NCBI GenBank assembly: GCA_902559605.1
Contig: CACEIC010000002.1
Location: 1 to 64,000 of the forward strand
Length of the DNA: 64,000 bases
Direction: 5' to 3'
DNA from: an uncultured Pelagibacteraceae bacterium
Lineage (GTDB): Bacteria; Pseudomonadota; Alphaproteobacteria; Pelagibacterales; Pelagibacteraceae
A model generated the notes under the pieces. That model saw only the letters and a list, made by a program, of their open reading frames with translations, was not told the DNA's origin and ran no database searches. Positions 25,618 to 36,656 of this stretch are shown here, in pieces (positions within the stretch are counted from its first letter, which is position 1; each line of letters begins with the position of its first letter). A program made the position numbers and the translations under genes.

Positions 25618-27331
25618 AATAATTTTTAAAATAATCTTAATTTTATTTTTTTATAATTGTTCTTTTGCAAATGAACCAATCGATATCTGGAAAATTGAAA
25701 AAAAAGACATTATTAACAAAGAAAATTCAACCTCAAACATAAACGTAAGTAATAATCTAAATACAAATACAACATTATCAGTTCAATCTAGTTCCGAGAT
25801 AGTGATAAATAAAGAAATCGAGTCATCCGCTATAAAATTAGCTGGATTATATGATCCCGCGCAGAATGGCCTAAAAATTGACATGTGGTCGAACAGTGAT
25901 GGTGAGTTAATTAAAAGTATATTAAATAAAAATTTAAACAGAAATTTATCTGAATTTTCAAAAAAAATATTAGATATAGCTTTACTAACAAATTCATATA
26001 TTCCTACAAATAATATTACTGAAGATGAATTTTTAGAGTTTAAATTTAATCATTTAATTAACAAAAAAGATTTTGAATTAATTAGAGAATTTTTAATTAA
26101 TAACTCTGAAGTTTCAAATAAAAATAAATTGATTAAATTTTATTCAGAATATTTTCTTTCAAACTCTGAAGTAAAAAAAGCATGTGAAATATTTAATATT
26201 AGTGGTGCTATTACTGATAAGTATCTAAATAATTTTAAAATTTATTGTTTAATTCTAGAAAATAAAAAAGAACAAGCTCAACTACTTTTCGATTTGTCAA
26301 AAGAGTTGGATGAGATAGACACTTTTTTTGAAAACAAATTTAATATATTAATGGGTTACGCTAGCAAAGATGAAATAATTTCAGACGAAAATATTTTATA
26401 TTTTCACTTATCTCATAAAACAAATAATGATTTTAATTATGAGCCAAAAATGGACTCACCTAGATATATCTGGAATTATTTGTCATCATCAAATATTCTT
26501 AAAAATTCAAATTCCTTTGATATTGAAAATTCAGAAGATTTAAGATTATTAGAAAGAGCAACTCACGAAAATGTATTTGAGGAGAGAGAACTACTAGATA
26601 CATATAAAAAATTTCAATTTAACATAACACAACTATTAAATGCCAAAGATGCATATAAGCTACTTCCAGATTATGAGGGAAGAGCTTTATTATATCAAAG
26701 ATTACTTCTATCTGTTGATGTCGAGCAAAGATTAAGTATGACGTCTGAACTATATAAATCTTTCCAAAAAAAAAAATTAGATAATGCGTTTGATAATGAA
26801 ATTAAAATAATATTAAAAAAAATAAAAAAAGATGATGTTCCCTCAAATTTTACGACCTTTTATGAAAATCATACCGATAACAAGTTAAAAAAGGAGAGAA
26901 AGATAAAATTTAATAATAAAAAAATACATCAGTCAAAATTATTAAATTACTTTTTAAACAAAACTAGTTTGCCCAAAGCTGAAAAGGAAACAAACGATAT
27001 TTTAAAAAAAATCAAAAGAAACAAAAAATATGTTTTTTCAACAAAAGATATGATTCTTATTGAATCGCTTAAATCAGATGGCGTAAAAATAGATAAAAAA
27101 TACGCAAACCTCTATGAATACAACTATCAATTTTCCTCTGATATAAAACAAATGCTATCGAATGGAGAGTTAGGCTTATTATTAATCAAAATAGTAGATA
27201 TTGTTGGTGAAAGTAACCTTGAAGATCTAGATATAAACACTGTGAATTTATTAGTTTCAACTATGAATGAGCTTAAAAATGTAGATTTAAGGAACGAAAT
27301 TCTAATAGAAGTCTTGCCTTTAAAAGTCTAA
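25592..27331 (+). CDS. Uncharacterised exported protein (signal-peptide-like N-terminus)
   Basis: 579-aa ORF, N-terminal KIILILFFYNCSFAN; no domain recognised. Confidence 0.75.
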   Translation: MKILKRLSKIIFKIILILFFYNCSFANEPIDIWKIEKKDIINKENSTSNINVSNNLNTNTTLSVQSSSEIVINKEIESSAIKLAGLYDPAQNGLKIDMWSNSDGELIKSILNKNLNRNLSEFSKKILDIALLTNSYIPTNNITEDEFLEFKFNHLINKKDFELIREFLINNSEVSNKNKLIKFYSEYFLSNSEVKKACEIFNISGAITDKYLNNFKIYCLILENKKEQAQLLFDLSKELDEIDTFFENKFNILMGYASKDEIISDENILYFHLSHKTNNDFNYEPKMDSPRYIWNYLSSSNILKNSNSFDIENSEDLRLLERATHENVFEERELLDTYKKFQFNITQLLNAKDAYKLLPDYEGRALLYQRLLLSVDVEQRLSMTSELYKSFQKKKLDNAFDNEIKIILKKIKKDDVPSNFTTFYENHTDNKLKKERKIKFNNKKIHQSKLLNYFLNKTSLPKAEKETNDILKKIKRNKKYVFSTKDMILIESLKSDGVKIDKKYANLYEYNYQFSSDIKQMLSNGELGLLLIKIVDIVGESNLEDLDINTVNLLVSTMNELKNVDLRNEILIEVLPLKV

Positions 27332-27345
27332 ACAATAAATTAACT

Positions 27346-27867
27346 ATGTCAGTAAAAGAACTAATCACAGTACCTGATGATATTCTTAGAAAAAAATCTG
27401 AGCCTTTAAATAAAGTTGATGTTAATGAAAAAAAACTCATAAAAGATTTATTTGAAACTATGTACCATCACAATGGTATAGGTTTAGCAGCTGTTCAAGT
27501 TGGAATACTTAAAAGAGTAGTTGTTTTAGATGTGTCAAAAAATGAAAATGAAAAAAAACCTTTATGTTTTATTAATCCACAAATAAAAAATTTAAGTGAA
27601 AAAATGTCTACATATGAGGAAGGTTGTTTATCAATACCTAATACCTTTATTGAGATAGAGAGACCAGAAATTTGTACTGTATCTTATATAGATGAAAATG
27701 GTACTAAGAAAGAAATGGAATGCGATGGATTACTCTCGACATGCTTACAACATGAAATAAACCACCTAGATGGAAAACTAATAATTGATTATTTATCTAA
27801 AATCAAAAAAGATTTAATAATAAAAAAATTGTCTAAACAAAAAACTTCTAATAGAGTTGTTGTTTAA
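27346..27867 (+). CDS. def: Peptide deformylase
   Basis: GIGLAAVQVG, EEGCLSIP, LQHEINHLDG. Confidence 0.97.
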   Translation: MSVKELITVPDDILRKKSEPLNKVDVNEKKLIKDLFETMYHHNGIGLAAVQVGILKRVVVLDVSKNENEKKPLCFINPQIKNLSEKMSTYEEGCLSIPNTFIEIERPEICTVSYIDENGTKKEMECDGLLSTCLQHEINHLDGKLIIDYLSKIKKDLIIKKLSKQKTSNRVVV

Positions 27868-28782
27868 ATGTCAAATATTGTATTCATGGGCACACCGCAG
27901 TTTGCTGTGCCTATCCTAAAAAAAATTAACCAAAAATATAAAATTTGCTGTGTATTTACTCAGCCTCCAAGTAAATCAAATAGAGGTCAAAAGTTTACGA
28001 AATCATCAATTCATGAATGTGCAGAGGAACTTAATCTAGAAGTTAAAACTCCAAAAAAAATTGATGAAGAATTTGAATATCTTAAAGAATTAAATTTAGA
28101 TCTTGTGATTGTTGTTGCATACGGGCAATTAATTTCAAAAAAAATTCTTGATTTGAGTAAAAAAGGTTTTCTGAATATTCATGCTTCATTATTACCAAAA
28201 TGGAGAGGAGCGGCACCAATTCAAAGATCGATTTTAAACAATGAAAAAAAAACTGGTATATCATTTATGAAAATTGATGAAAAATTAGATTCTGGACCAG
28301 TATGTAATAAATATTCAATAGATATTCTTGATCAAGATAACGCAGAAATTTTATCAGAAAAATTATCTTATTTGAGTACAGAAAAAATTTTAGAAAATGT
28401 ACAAAAAGTTTTAGACGGAGAGGCAATATTTAAAGAGCAAGATCATGTAAAAGCTACATATGCAAAGAAAATTCAAAAAATAGAGGGAAAGATAGATTGG
28501 AATAATAGTGCTCGTAAAATAATTGCTCAAATAAATGGATTATATCCAAAACCTGGTGCATGGTTTGAGCTTAACAACAAAAGATATAAAATATTAAAAG
28601 CCAAAATAAACAAGCAGTCAGCAACAATCGGTGAAGTAATCGACGAACAAATGACAATAGCATGTGGTGAAAATTCAATAAATATTATTGAGATACAAAA
28701 AGAGGGCAAGAAACCTCAATTAATTAACGAATTTTTATTAGGGAATAAAGTTAGAAAAGGAACAATAATTGCAAGTGAATAG
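27868..28782 (+). CDS. fmt: Methionyl-tRNA formyltransferase
   Basis: VFMGTPQFAVPIL, NIHASLLPKWRGAAPIQRSI. Confidence 0.97.
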   Translation: MSNIVFMGTPQFAVPILKKINQKYKICCVFTQPPSKSNRGQKFTKSSIHECAEELNLEVKTPKKIDEEFEYLKELNLDLVIVVAYGQLISKKILDLSKKGFLNIHASLLPKWRGAAPIQRSILNNEKKTGISFMKIDEKLDSGPVCNKYSIDILDQDNAEILSEKLSYLSTEKILENVQKVLDGEAIFKEQDHVKATYAKKIQKIEGKIDWNNSARKIIAQINGLYPKPGAWFELNNKRYKILKAKINKQSATIGEVIDEQMTIACGENSINIIEIQKEGKKPQLINEFLLGNKVRKGTIIASE

Positions 28783-29515
28783 ATATCAGATTCTAATAGA
28801 ATACGTAGGCACTCTATACAATGGTTGGCAAATTCAAAAAAAAGGTAAGTCAATCCAGGAAAATATTGAGATTGTCTTATCAAAACTATTAAAAGAAAAA
28901 ATAAAAATTTACGGGTCTGGACGAACAGACACAGGAGTTCATGCTAAAGAGCAATCAGCACACTTTGATACTACAAACAAAATTATTCAAAAAGATAAAT
29001 TATTGAATTCACTAAACTTCTTTTTAAATAAAAAAAAAATATCTATTCTAAAAATAAAGAAAAAAAATAAACTTTTTCATTCAAGATATTCTGCAATAGA
29101 AAGACGGTATACCTACTTAATTAGAAATGATGCTTCTCCCTCAGTTATCAATTTTAACAGAGAGTGGCATATTAAAAAAAAAATTGATGTTGAATTGATG
29201 AAAAAGGGAGCAAAAAAATTAATTGGAACTCATGATTTTTCAACTTTTAGAGCATCTAATTGTGCTGCAAAAAGTCCAGTAAGAACCATGAAAAAAATAA
29301 AAATAACCAAAGTTAAAAGTGTTATAAAAATTCAATTTGTATCAAAATCATTTCTTAAGAGTCAAGTTAGATCCATGGTTGGTTCACTCAAATACCTAGG
29401 TGAAAATAAATGGAACTTAAAAAAATTTACTAGTATATTTAAATCAAAATCTAGAAAAAATTGTGCTCCTATTGCCCCTGCACATGGTTTATATCTTGAG
29501 AAAATTATTTATTAG
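28775..29515 (+). CDS. truA: tRNA pseudouridine synthase A (GTG start likely)
   Basis: GSGRTDTGVHAKEQ, FLKSQVRSMVGSL; overlaps the fmt end. Confidence 0.95.
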   Translation: MNRYQILIEYVGTLYNGWQIQKKGKSIQENIEIVLSKLLKEKIKIYGSGRTDTGVHAKEQSAHFDTTNKIIQKDKLLNSLNFFLNKKKISILKIKKKNKLFHSRYSAIERRYTYLIRNDASPSVINFNREWHIKKKIDVELMKKGAKKLIGTHDFSTFRASNCAAKSPVRTMKKIKITKVKSVIKIQFVSKSFLKSQVRSMVGSLKYLGENKWNLKKFTSIFKSKSRKNCAPIAPAHGLYLEKIIY

Positions 29516-29963
29516 ATTTCTTTTTTTTTTTTATTCTCCATCTTGATCCCTCTCTAACTATGTAACCACAACAATTTTTGGAGCCACACTTACAAGGGAA
29601 ATCCTTATAATTTTCATCAAAACTAAATCCATAATCATAAGTTAGTTCCTCATTTTTTTTTATATCTTTGATAGAACTAATCCATAATTTTAAACCTTTA
29701 CCTTCAACTTCACAGTTTGGATTACATGAGTGATTAATAAGTCTTGCAGTATTATAAGCAAAATCACCGTCTAAATCATACCTATTATTGAGGTTAAAAA
29801 GATAAATTGCTTTATCGTTATCAAATTTCGGATTATTTTCGGTCTGTTTTTTTGTAATTATTTTACCTATGTAGTAAATAATCTTAGTTCCTTTTTTTAT
29901 ATTTTTAGATGCAAACAGTCCCCTGTTATCAATATTTGATGATTTTTGTTTATATAGTTTCAT
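29505..29963 (-). CDS. SET domain protein (putative protein lysine methyltransferase)
   Basis: GRGLFASKNIKKGTKI, ARLINHSCNPNCEV, NEELTYDYGF, post-SET CKCGSKNCCGYI. Confidence 0.9.
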   Translation of the reverse strand: MKLYKQKSSNIDNRGLFASKNIKKGTKIIYYIGKIITKKQTENNPKFDNDKAIYLFNLNNRYDLDGDFAYNTARLINHSCNPNCEVEGKGLKLWISSIKDIKKNEELTYDYGFSFDENYKDFPCKCGSKNCCGYIVREGSRWRIKKKKKSNK

Positions 29964-29965
29964 GA

Positions 29966-30895
29966 TTATGTATTCTCCGACTTAATTAATGCATTTACAT
30001 GATAATTAGCGCTTTCAGCAAGTGCTTTCAGGTCGTATCCACCTTCTAATAAAGATACCACTTTTCCATTAGTAAACTTATTAGTGGCTTTTAGTGTTCT
30101 TCTTGTTATTTCATAAAAATCTTTGGATGAAAGTTCAAATTGAGCTAATGGATCGTTCTTGTGAGCATCAAAGCCAGCAGAAAAGACTAGGAAATCAGGC
30201 TTATATTCAATTAACCTATCTAAAACTCTATCATAAGCATTAAAATACTCTTCAGAATTTGTGCCTGCAGGAAGAGGTATATTGAGAGAATTATTATACT
30301 TTCCCTTATCTTTTTCTGAGCCACCACCTGGATAAAATGGATATTGATGTGTTGATATATAAAGTGAATTTTTGTTGTCATACAATACATCATAATTTCC
30401 ATTTCCCCAATGAACATCAAAGTCTACACATGCAATTCTTTTATACTTATATTTTTTTATTAAATAATTAACTGCAACACCTGCATTAGAAATGCAACAA
30501 AAGCCCATTGATTTATTTTTTTCTGCATGGTGTCCTGGTGGTCGTACAACACAAAAAGCATTTTTATATTTTTTATTTTCAATTCCATCTATTGCACTTA
30601 TAGCTGATCCTGCGGCTTGAAATACTGCATCCTTACTTCCAGGAGATACAACTGTGTCACCATCTAAAAAATTTAACCCACTTTTAGGAAATGAATTATT
30701 TAAATTATTAATGTAATCTTCAGAATGCGTCATATTAAGAATATCACTAGGAACAACATCTGGTTTATCCCAAAGCAGTTCTTTATTTTTTTTTAAAGTA
30801 TCAATTATTGAAACCACTCTCTTTGGTTGCTCTGGATGACCATCACCTGTTATATGTTTTTCCGAAGATTCAGATGTTATAATTGCAGTTTTCAA
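29966..30895 (-). CDS. Histone deacetylase / acetylpolyamine amidohydrolase family protein
   Basis: RPPGHHAEKNKSMGFCCISNAGVAV, DFDVHWGNGN, SAGFDAHKNDPL. Confidence 0.93.
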   Translation of the reverse strand: MKTAIITSESSEKHITGDGHPEQPKRVVSIIDTLKKNKELLWDKPDVVPSDILNMTHSEDYINNLNNSFPKSGLNFLDGDTVVSPGSKDAVFQAAGSAISAIDGIENKKYKNAFCVVRPPGHHAEKNKSMGFCCISNAGVAVNYLIKKYKYKRIACVDFDVHWGNGNYDVLYDNKNSLYISTHQYPFYPGGGSEKDKGKYNNSLNIPLPAGTNSEEYFNAYDRVLDRLIEYKPDFLVFSAGFDAHKNDPLAQFELSSKDFYEITRRTLKATNKFTNGKVVSLLEGGYDLKALAESANYHVNALIKSENT

Positions 30896-32034
30896 GTGAA
30901 ATAATTATGTAAGATGTTCTTATAAATCTTAGTTAACTTTTTTAAATCTGAGATCGATGTTCTCTCATTAACCATATGAATAGTATTATTTCTTAACCCT
31001 AACTCAAGTCGAGGTATTGAACCTAGAAACCTGCTGTCACTTGTACCACCTCTACAATTTAATTTTGCATTATTCCCTGTAACTTTTTTTACAACTTTTT
31101 TTACCATATATATTTGTTTATTTGGCTCTGTGTAAAATGCTTCTCCACTTACTTTATAATCTATCTTGGTTTTGCAATTTTCTTTTTTTGCAACTGCATT
31201 AATAATTTTACTAAGTTTTTTTTTTAATGATAACGATTTATAAGTTGAATTAAATCTAACATTAAATTTAGCACTTGCAGACTGTGGGACTACATTTTCA
31301 GATATATTATCCACATTAATTTTTGTAAATTCCAAATTGGATGGTGGCATATATTTTGTTCCTTTGTCTAGTGGAGCACTTTTAAGTTTAGATATTATTT
31401 TAGCAAGAGCAGTACATGGATTTATATAAGTGCCATAAAATGCAGAATGTCCACTTTTTCCATACACTGTTATTGTTGCATTCATAGAACCTCTTCTTCC
31501 AATCCTTATTTCATCTCCAACTGATTTATTTGATGACGGTTCGCCTACTATTGAAAAGTCAATTTTTTCCTTTTTTTTCTTTAAATATTTCATAACGGCT
31601 GGACAACCATTACCTGTAGTTTCTTCATCAGCCGTAATTATTATTGATATAGAACCTTTAAATTTTTTATTTTTAATAAAATTACTTACAGCACTTATCC
31701 AACACGCCACACTACCCTTCATGTCCTGGGATCCTCTTCCATATAAATATCCTTTTTTTACTACTGCTTTAAATGGTGGAAACTCCCAATTATTGAGGTT
31801 AGCAACAACATCTGTGTGACCCAAATAATTAATGTTAGGTTTTGATTTACCAAATTTTGCATATAAATTTAATGCAGGTTTAGCACCTGTACCTTTTGAT
31901 TTTATTATATGACATTTAAAGCCTATTGATGAGAGTTTCCTTGAAAGGAAATTCATAATACCTTTATCTTCTGTTTTAATTGTTTGAAATTTTATTAGCT
32001 CTTGAGCTAACGTCAGTTCATTATAAGTTTTCAT
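30892..32034 (-). CDS. dapE: Succinyl-diaminopimelate desuccinylase
   Basis: YLGHTDVV, GRGSQDMKGSVACW, EETTGNGC; next to dapD. Confidence 0.94.
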   Translation of the reverse strand: MKTYNELTLAQELIKFQTIKTEDKGIMNFLSRKLSSIGFKCHIIKSKGTGAKPALNLYAKFGKSKPNINYLGHTDVVANLNNWEFPPFKAVVKKGYLYGRGSQDMKGSVACWISAVSNFIKNKKFKGSISIIITADEETTGNGCPAVMKYLKKKKEKIDFSIVGEPSSNKSVGDEIRIGRRGSMNATITVYGKSGHSAFYGTYINPCTALAKIISKLKSAPLDKGTKYMPPSNLEFTKINVDNISENVVPQSASAKFNVRFNSTYKSLSLKKKLSKIINAVAKKENCKTKIDYKVSGEAFYTEPNKQIYMVKKVVKKVTGNNAKLNCRGGTSDSRFLGSIPRLELGLRNNTIHMVNERTSISDLKKLTKIYKNILHNYFT

Positions 32035-32038
32035 TAAT

Positions 32039-32866
32039 CTACTCTCTTAAAAGATCATTTATTGAAGTCTTTGACCTTGTTTTTTCGTCTACTTGTTTGA
32101 TTATTACCGCGCAATATAATGATGGAGCGCTAGAATTATTTTTATCTGGTAGAGAACCTGGAACAACAACAGAATATGGTGGAATTTTACCGTAGCTTAT
32201 TTCACCTGTTTTCCTGTTAACAATTTTTGTTGATTGTCCAATATACATACCCATACTTAAAACAGAACCTTCTCCAACTATCACTCCTTCTACAACCTCA
32301 GACATTGCTCCTAAAAAAACATTGTCTTCAATGATTGTTGGTAATGCTTGTGCAGGCTCTAAAACTCCTCCAACTCCGCTACCTGCAGAGATATGACAAT
32401 TTTTTCCGATTTGAGAACAACTCCCAGCTCTTGCAAAAGTATCTATCATTGTTCCCTCATCAATGTATGCTCCTATATTCACATAGCACGGCATTAAAAC
32501 AGCATTTTTGCCCACAAAAGATCCTTTTCTCACTGGAGAATTAGGAACCATTCTGAAACCAGCTTTTTCATGGTCCTCTTTAGACCAACCTGCCGTTTTA
32601 CCTTTTAAAAGATGCGCTTTGTCATACCAACTACTGTAGGGTCCATTTAAATTTTCCATTGGATACATTCTAAAACTTAACATAATTGCTTTTTTTATAT
32701 GTTGATGTGTTACCCACTTACCATTAATTTTTTCTGCTACTCTGACTTTGCCACTATCTAAGTCATCAATAATTTGATTAACAGTATTTTTTAAACTCTC
32801 ATCTGAGTTAGGACTAACTTGGTCTCTATTTTCCCAGGCATCATTGATTATATTTTCTATGCTCAT
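32039..32866 (-). CDS. dapD: Tetrahydrodipicolinate N-succinyltransferase
   Basis: Left-handed beta-helix hexapeptides; [36 protein letters not shown]. Confidence 0.96.
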   Translation of the reverse strand: MSIENIINDAWENRDQVSPNSDESLKNTVNQIIDDLDSGKVRVAEKINGKWVTHQHIKKAIMLSFRMYPMENLNGPYSSWYDKAHLLKGKTAGWSKEDHEKAGFRMVPNSPVRKGSFVGKNAVLMPCYVNIGAYIDEGTMIDTFARAGSCSQIGKNCHISAGSGVGGVLEPAQALPTIIEDNVFLGAMSEVVEGVIVGEGSVLSMGMYIGQSTKIVNRKTGEISYGKIPPYSVVVPGSLPDKNNSSAPSLYCAVIIKQVDEKTRSKTSINDLLRE

Positions 32867-32870
32867 AAAT

Positions 32871-33542
32871 TTAAGAACTTTTTAATAACCTTATTTCTTT
32901 TAAAAATAAAGAGAGATTTTCGATTTTATAGTCGATGTAATCTTTATCAGACTCTTTTTTACCCCAGTATTCATTATTGATAAGCCAAGCTGTTATTGTC
33001 CCCCGCTCTTTACCTATTGATAAATTTTTAGCTATATCCTCGATATAAAGAGTTTCTTTTGGATTAATATTAAATTTATCAACCATAAGATCAAAAGCTT
33101 TAGCTTCAGGCTTAGGGTGATATTTTGCGTCTACGATATCAAATATATCTTTAAATTGGTCTTCAATACCAAGAGTTTTCACTATATTTTTTACGTGAGC
33201 TCTACTTCCGTTTGTGAATACAAATTTATTTAAATCAATGTTTTCTAGCTCATTTCTTAAGGTAAGATCTTTTTCCATAAATGAAAGATCAATATCATGA
33301 ACATACTCCAAGAATTCTTCCGGTGGTATGTCATGATGTATCATCAATCCATTTAAACTTGTGTTGTATTTGTGAAAATAATCTCTTTGTAATTCTTTGG
33401 CTTTTGTAAGGTCTAAGTTAAGTTTATTCGAAATATATTTTGTCATTCTTTTACTAACTTGGCCAAAAACTGCTTCTAAATCATTATATAAAACACCATC
33501 ACAGTCGAACAAAATATTCTTTATATTTTTTAGATTATTCAT
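32871..33542 (-). CDS. HAD-superfamily hydrolase (pyrimidine 5'-nucleotidase-like)
   Basis: [41 protein letters not shown]. Confidence 0.88.
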   Translation of the reverse strand: MNNLKNIKNILFDCDGVLYNDLEAVFGQVSKRMTKYISNKLNLDLTKAKELQRDYFHKYNTSLNGLMIHHDIPPEEFLEYVHDIDLSFMEKDLTLRNELENIDLNKFVFTNGSRAHVKNIVKTLGIEDQFKDIFDIVDAKYHPKPEAKAFDLMVDKFNINPKETLYIEDIAKNLSIGKERGTITAWLINNEYWGKKESDKDYIDYKIENLSLFLKEIRLLKSS

Positions 33543-34390
33543 TTTCTTATTAATGTACCTGCGCCCTTATCAGAAAATAATTCAAATAGTATTGAATGTG
33601 GTTTTCTCCCATCAACAATAACAACACCTCTAACTCCATTAGATATTGCATCTAAACAAGTGTTTATTTTTGGTATCATGCCTCCAGAAATAGTATTATT
33701 TTTTAACATTTTGTTGGCTCTATCGAGATTAATTTCAGACAAAAGTTTTTGATTTTCATCAAGAACTCCTTCAACATCTGTCATCAAAAGAAGTCGTCTA
33801 GCATCGATCTCTTTTGCAATTGAACCTGCGGCAACATCTGCATTAATATTATAAATTCTACCATCATCTCCCAATCCCAAAGGAACAACAATTGGAATTT
33901 GTTTGTTATTAATAAAATTTAATATTTTCTCTTTGTTAATTTTTTTCGGTGTCCCGACATATCCCAGTTCTTTACTTTCAGGAACAATATTAATTATATT
34001 ATTTTCTTTAGGTGATATTGAACAAACATTAGTGTTTTTAGATTTTAATTCATGTAAAATCTCTAAATTAAGCTCTAGTAAAGCCTCTTCTATATATCTT
34101 ATTGTTTTTTCATCTGAAACCCTAAGTCCTTTGATAAATCTTGTTTCAATATTATTTTCATCTAATTTTTTTTTAATATTTTTGCCTCCACCATGAACCA
34201 CTATTGCTGATAAACCGATTTTGTTTATTACTGAGATATCTTCTATAAACTGATTAAATAGTTTTTTATCTAATAAAACAGATCCACCACATTTAATTAC
34301 TACAACCTCAGACTGATATTTGTTTATATATTTTTCAACTTCATTAATATTCGGCCCATCTGTTGGAATAATCTTATCTAACGCCATCAA
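33539..34390 (-). CDS. argB: Acetylglutamate kinase
   Basis: VVIKCGGSVLLD, VVHGGGKNI, GGMIPKINTCLDAI. Confidence 0.96.
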   Translation of the reverse strand: MMALDKIIPTDGPNINEVEKYINKYQSEVVVIKCGGSVLLDKKLFNQFIEDISVINKIGLSAIVVHGGGKNIKKKLDENNIETRFIKGLRVSDEKTIRYIEEALLELNLEILHELKSKNTNVCSISPKENNIINIVPESKELGYVGTPKKINKEKILNFINNKQIPIVVPLGLGDDGRIYNINADVAAGSIAKEIDARRLLLMTDVEGVLDENQKLLSEINLDRANKMLKNNTISGGMIPKINTCLDAISNGVRGVVIVDGRKPHSILFELFSDKGAGTLIRK

Positions 34391-36073
34391 TTAAACTGTT
34401 TTAACTGAAGTTCTCTTCATAATCACATACTGTTGTGCCATTGTAAGCACGTTGTTAATTGTCCAATATATAACTAATCCTGATGGAAAAGGTGCTAGTA
34501 TCACTGTTAGGAATACTGGAAAAAACATGAATATTTTTTGCTGGATTGGATCTGGTGGTGTTGGATTAAGTTTTTGTTGCATCCACATTGTAACACCCAT
34601 TGCTACAGGCCAAGCACCGATAATCAAAAATGACGGAACATCGTATGGCAATAAACCAAATAGATTAAATAAACTTGTTGGATCTCTTTCACTTAAATCA
34701 TGTATCCAACCAAAAAAAGGCTGATGTCTCATTTCAATTGTAACAAACAACATTTTATAAATTGCAAAAAAGAATGGTATTTGAATTAAAATAGGCAAAC
34801 ACCCACTTACAGGATTTACCTTCTCTCTTTTGTAAAGAGCCATCATTTCTTGCTGTAACTTCATTTTATCTTCCTTATGCAGTTCTTTAAGCCTTACCAT
34901 TTCGGGTTGAAGAACCTTCATTTTTGCCATTGATCTAAATGAGTAGTTAGCAAGAGGAAAAAATAATATTCTAATACAAGCAGTAATTAGTATAATTGCA
35001 ATTCCATAGTTGCCAGTTAATTTAAAAAAATAATCTGATATTAAAAATATTGGCTTTGTTAAAAAATATAAGAAACCCCAGTCAATTGCTAAATCAAATT
35101 TATTAATATTTAATTTTTCCGCATAACCATCAACGACATCTACTTCTTTTGCGGCAATAATCACTTTTACTTGATTAGTTTTACTTTCATTAGCTCTGAC
35201 TTCTGTTGCAGTAGTCTCTATGAAGTTAGCTTTAAATTTATTTTTATAATCGAAATCTGATCTAAAACTTTTATTACTTTCTGGGATTAAGCTAGTTATC
35301 CAATATTTATCTGTAATACCCATCCATCCTTTGTTAGCATTTATAGAGTATTTCTTGTCTTTAATGTCATCGTAATCTTCTTCAACAAGATTATCATCAA
35401 AAACACCTAGTAGACCTTCATGTAATATATAAAAATCAGTTATATCAGGAGCTAGGTTTCTAATAATCTGACCGTAGGGATAAAAGTTATAAGTATTTTG
35501 TGTATTATTTGTAATTTTTTGGTTAATAGTAAATAAAAATTTATCATCTATACTTATTTCTTTCTCAAAAGTTATATTCTGTTCATTATTCCATACTAAT
35601 TTAATTGGACTATTTGGTGTTAGCAATTTATTGCCAACAACCTTCCACTTTGTATTTGAATTGGGAACTTCTATATCTTTATTATTTATAGCCCAACCTG
35701 TCTCTATGTAATAACCATTTTCAGATTCTTTTGGATTAAGTAAAACTACATTTTCATCAGAGTCTAAAGTTTCAGTATATTTCTTAAAAATTAGGTCGTC
35801 GATTAATGATCCATCTAGAGAAATAGATCCTTTAATATTTTCATTTTCAAAAAGTATTCTTTCAACTTTGTTTATTGCCTCTGTTCTTGAAATTTTATTA
35901 TTTTCAATATTTTGTTCAATTTTTGGTGCTTCACTAAGTTGAAGATTATTTTTATTTTGATCATTATTAGTTATTTGCTTTGGATCAGGGCTTGGAGGAG
36001 CAAAAAATAATCCATAAAGGATTATTACTGCTGCACTTAATGAAATTGCTGCTATTACATTTCTTGTGTCCAT
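34391..36073 (-). CDS. yidC: Membrane protein insertase YidC
   Basis: N-terminal TM, periplasmic domain, C-terminal YGIAIILITACIRILFFPLANYSFRSMAKM. Confidence 0.96.
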   Translation of the reverse strand: MDTRNVIAAISLSAAVIILYGLFFAPPSPDPKQITNNDQNKNNLQLSEAPKIEQNIENNKISRTEAINKVERILFENENIKGSISLDGSLIDDLIFKKYTETLDSDENVVLLNPKESENGYYIETGWAINNKDIEVPNSNTKWKVVGNKLLTPNSPIKLVWNNEQNITFEKEISIDDKFLFTINQKITNNTQNTYNFYPYGQIIRNLAPDITDFYILHEGLLGVFDDNLVEEDYDDIKDKKYSINANKGWMGITDKYWITSLIPESNKSFRSDFDYKNKFKANFIETTATEVRANESKTNQVKVIIAAKEVDVVDGYAEKLNINKFDLAIDWGFLYFLTKPIFLISDYFFKLTGNYGIAIILITACIRILFFPLANYSFRSMAKMKVLQPEMVRLKELHKEDKMKLQQEMMALYKREKVNPVSGCLPILIQIPFFFAIYKMLFVTIEMRHQPFFGWIHDLSERDPTSLFNLFGLLPYDVPSFLIIGAWPVAMGVTMWMQQKLNPTPPDPIQQKIFMFFPVFLTVILAPFPSGLVIYWTINNVLTMAQQYVIMKRTSVKTV

Positions 36074-36312
36074 TATTTAATTTCCCTTTTCTTCACTGGA
36101 TCGTACCCATGTCCACCACCCAAAAATTTTATGGGATGGCATGATAAAATTCTTTTAATGCCTTTATAACAACCTATTAAAACACCATATTCATTTAAAC
36201 TATCAATAAAATATTCTGAACAGGTTGGAAGGTACCTACAATTGTTACCTAGAAATGGAGAAATTAGATATTTGTAAAATTTAATTAAATTTATTAATCC
36301 CTTCTTAATCAT
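36073..36312 (-). CDS. yidD: Membrane protein insertion efficiency factor YidD
   Basis: YKYLISPFLGNNCRYLPTCSEYFIDSLNEYG, GGGHGYDPV. Confidence 0.95.
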   Translation of the reverse strand: MIKKGLINLIKFYKYLISPFLGNNCRYLPTCSEYFIDSLNEYGVLIGCYKGIKRILSCHPIKFLGGGHGYDPVKKREIK

Positions 36313-36314
36313 AA

Positions 36315-36656
36315 TTATCTAATTTTCTCAAATTCTCTAAAAAGCTTTGTTTTAATAAAACTGTATTCATCTTCTAATATAGGTTTTCTTGCAATTAACA
36401 AATAACTATAATTTAGGTTAATTTTAATTTTTTTTAAACTTTCATTCATCATATTTCTTAATCTTCTTTTTATTTTATTTCTTATAACTGCGGTTCCAAT
36501 CTTTTTTTTTGTAATAAAACTTATATTGAAATGTTTATTATTTTTATTTTCTAATCTCCTATAAAAAATTGTTGAATATTTATTTGAGATTTTTTTACCA
36601 TTTAAAATAAATTTAAAATCTTCATTTTTTGATAGACTCTTTAATTTGACCTGCAT
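36315..36656 (-). CDS. rnpA: Ribonuclease P protein component
   Basis: GTAVIRNKIKRRLRNMMNE; position next to rpmH. Confidence 0.92.
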   Translation of the reverse strand: MQVKLKSLSKNEDFKFILNGKKISNKYSTIFYRRLENKNNKHFNISFITKKKIGTAVIRNKIKRRLRNMMNESLKKIKINLNYSYLLIARKPILEDEYSFIKTKLFREFEKIR

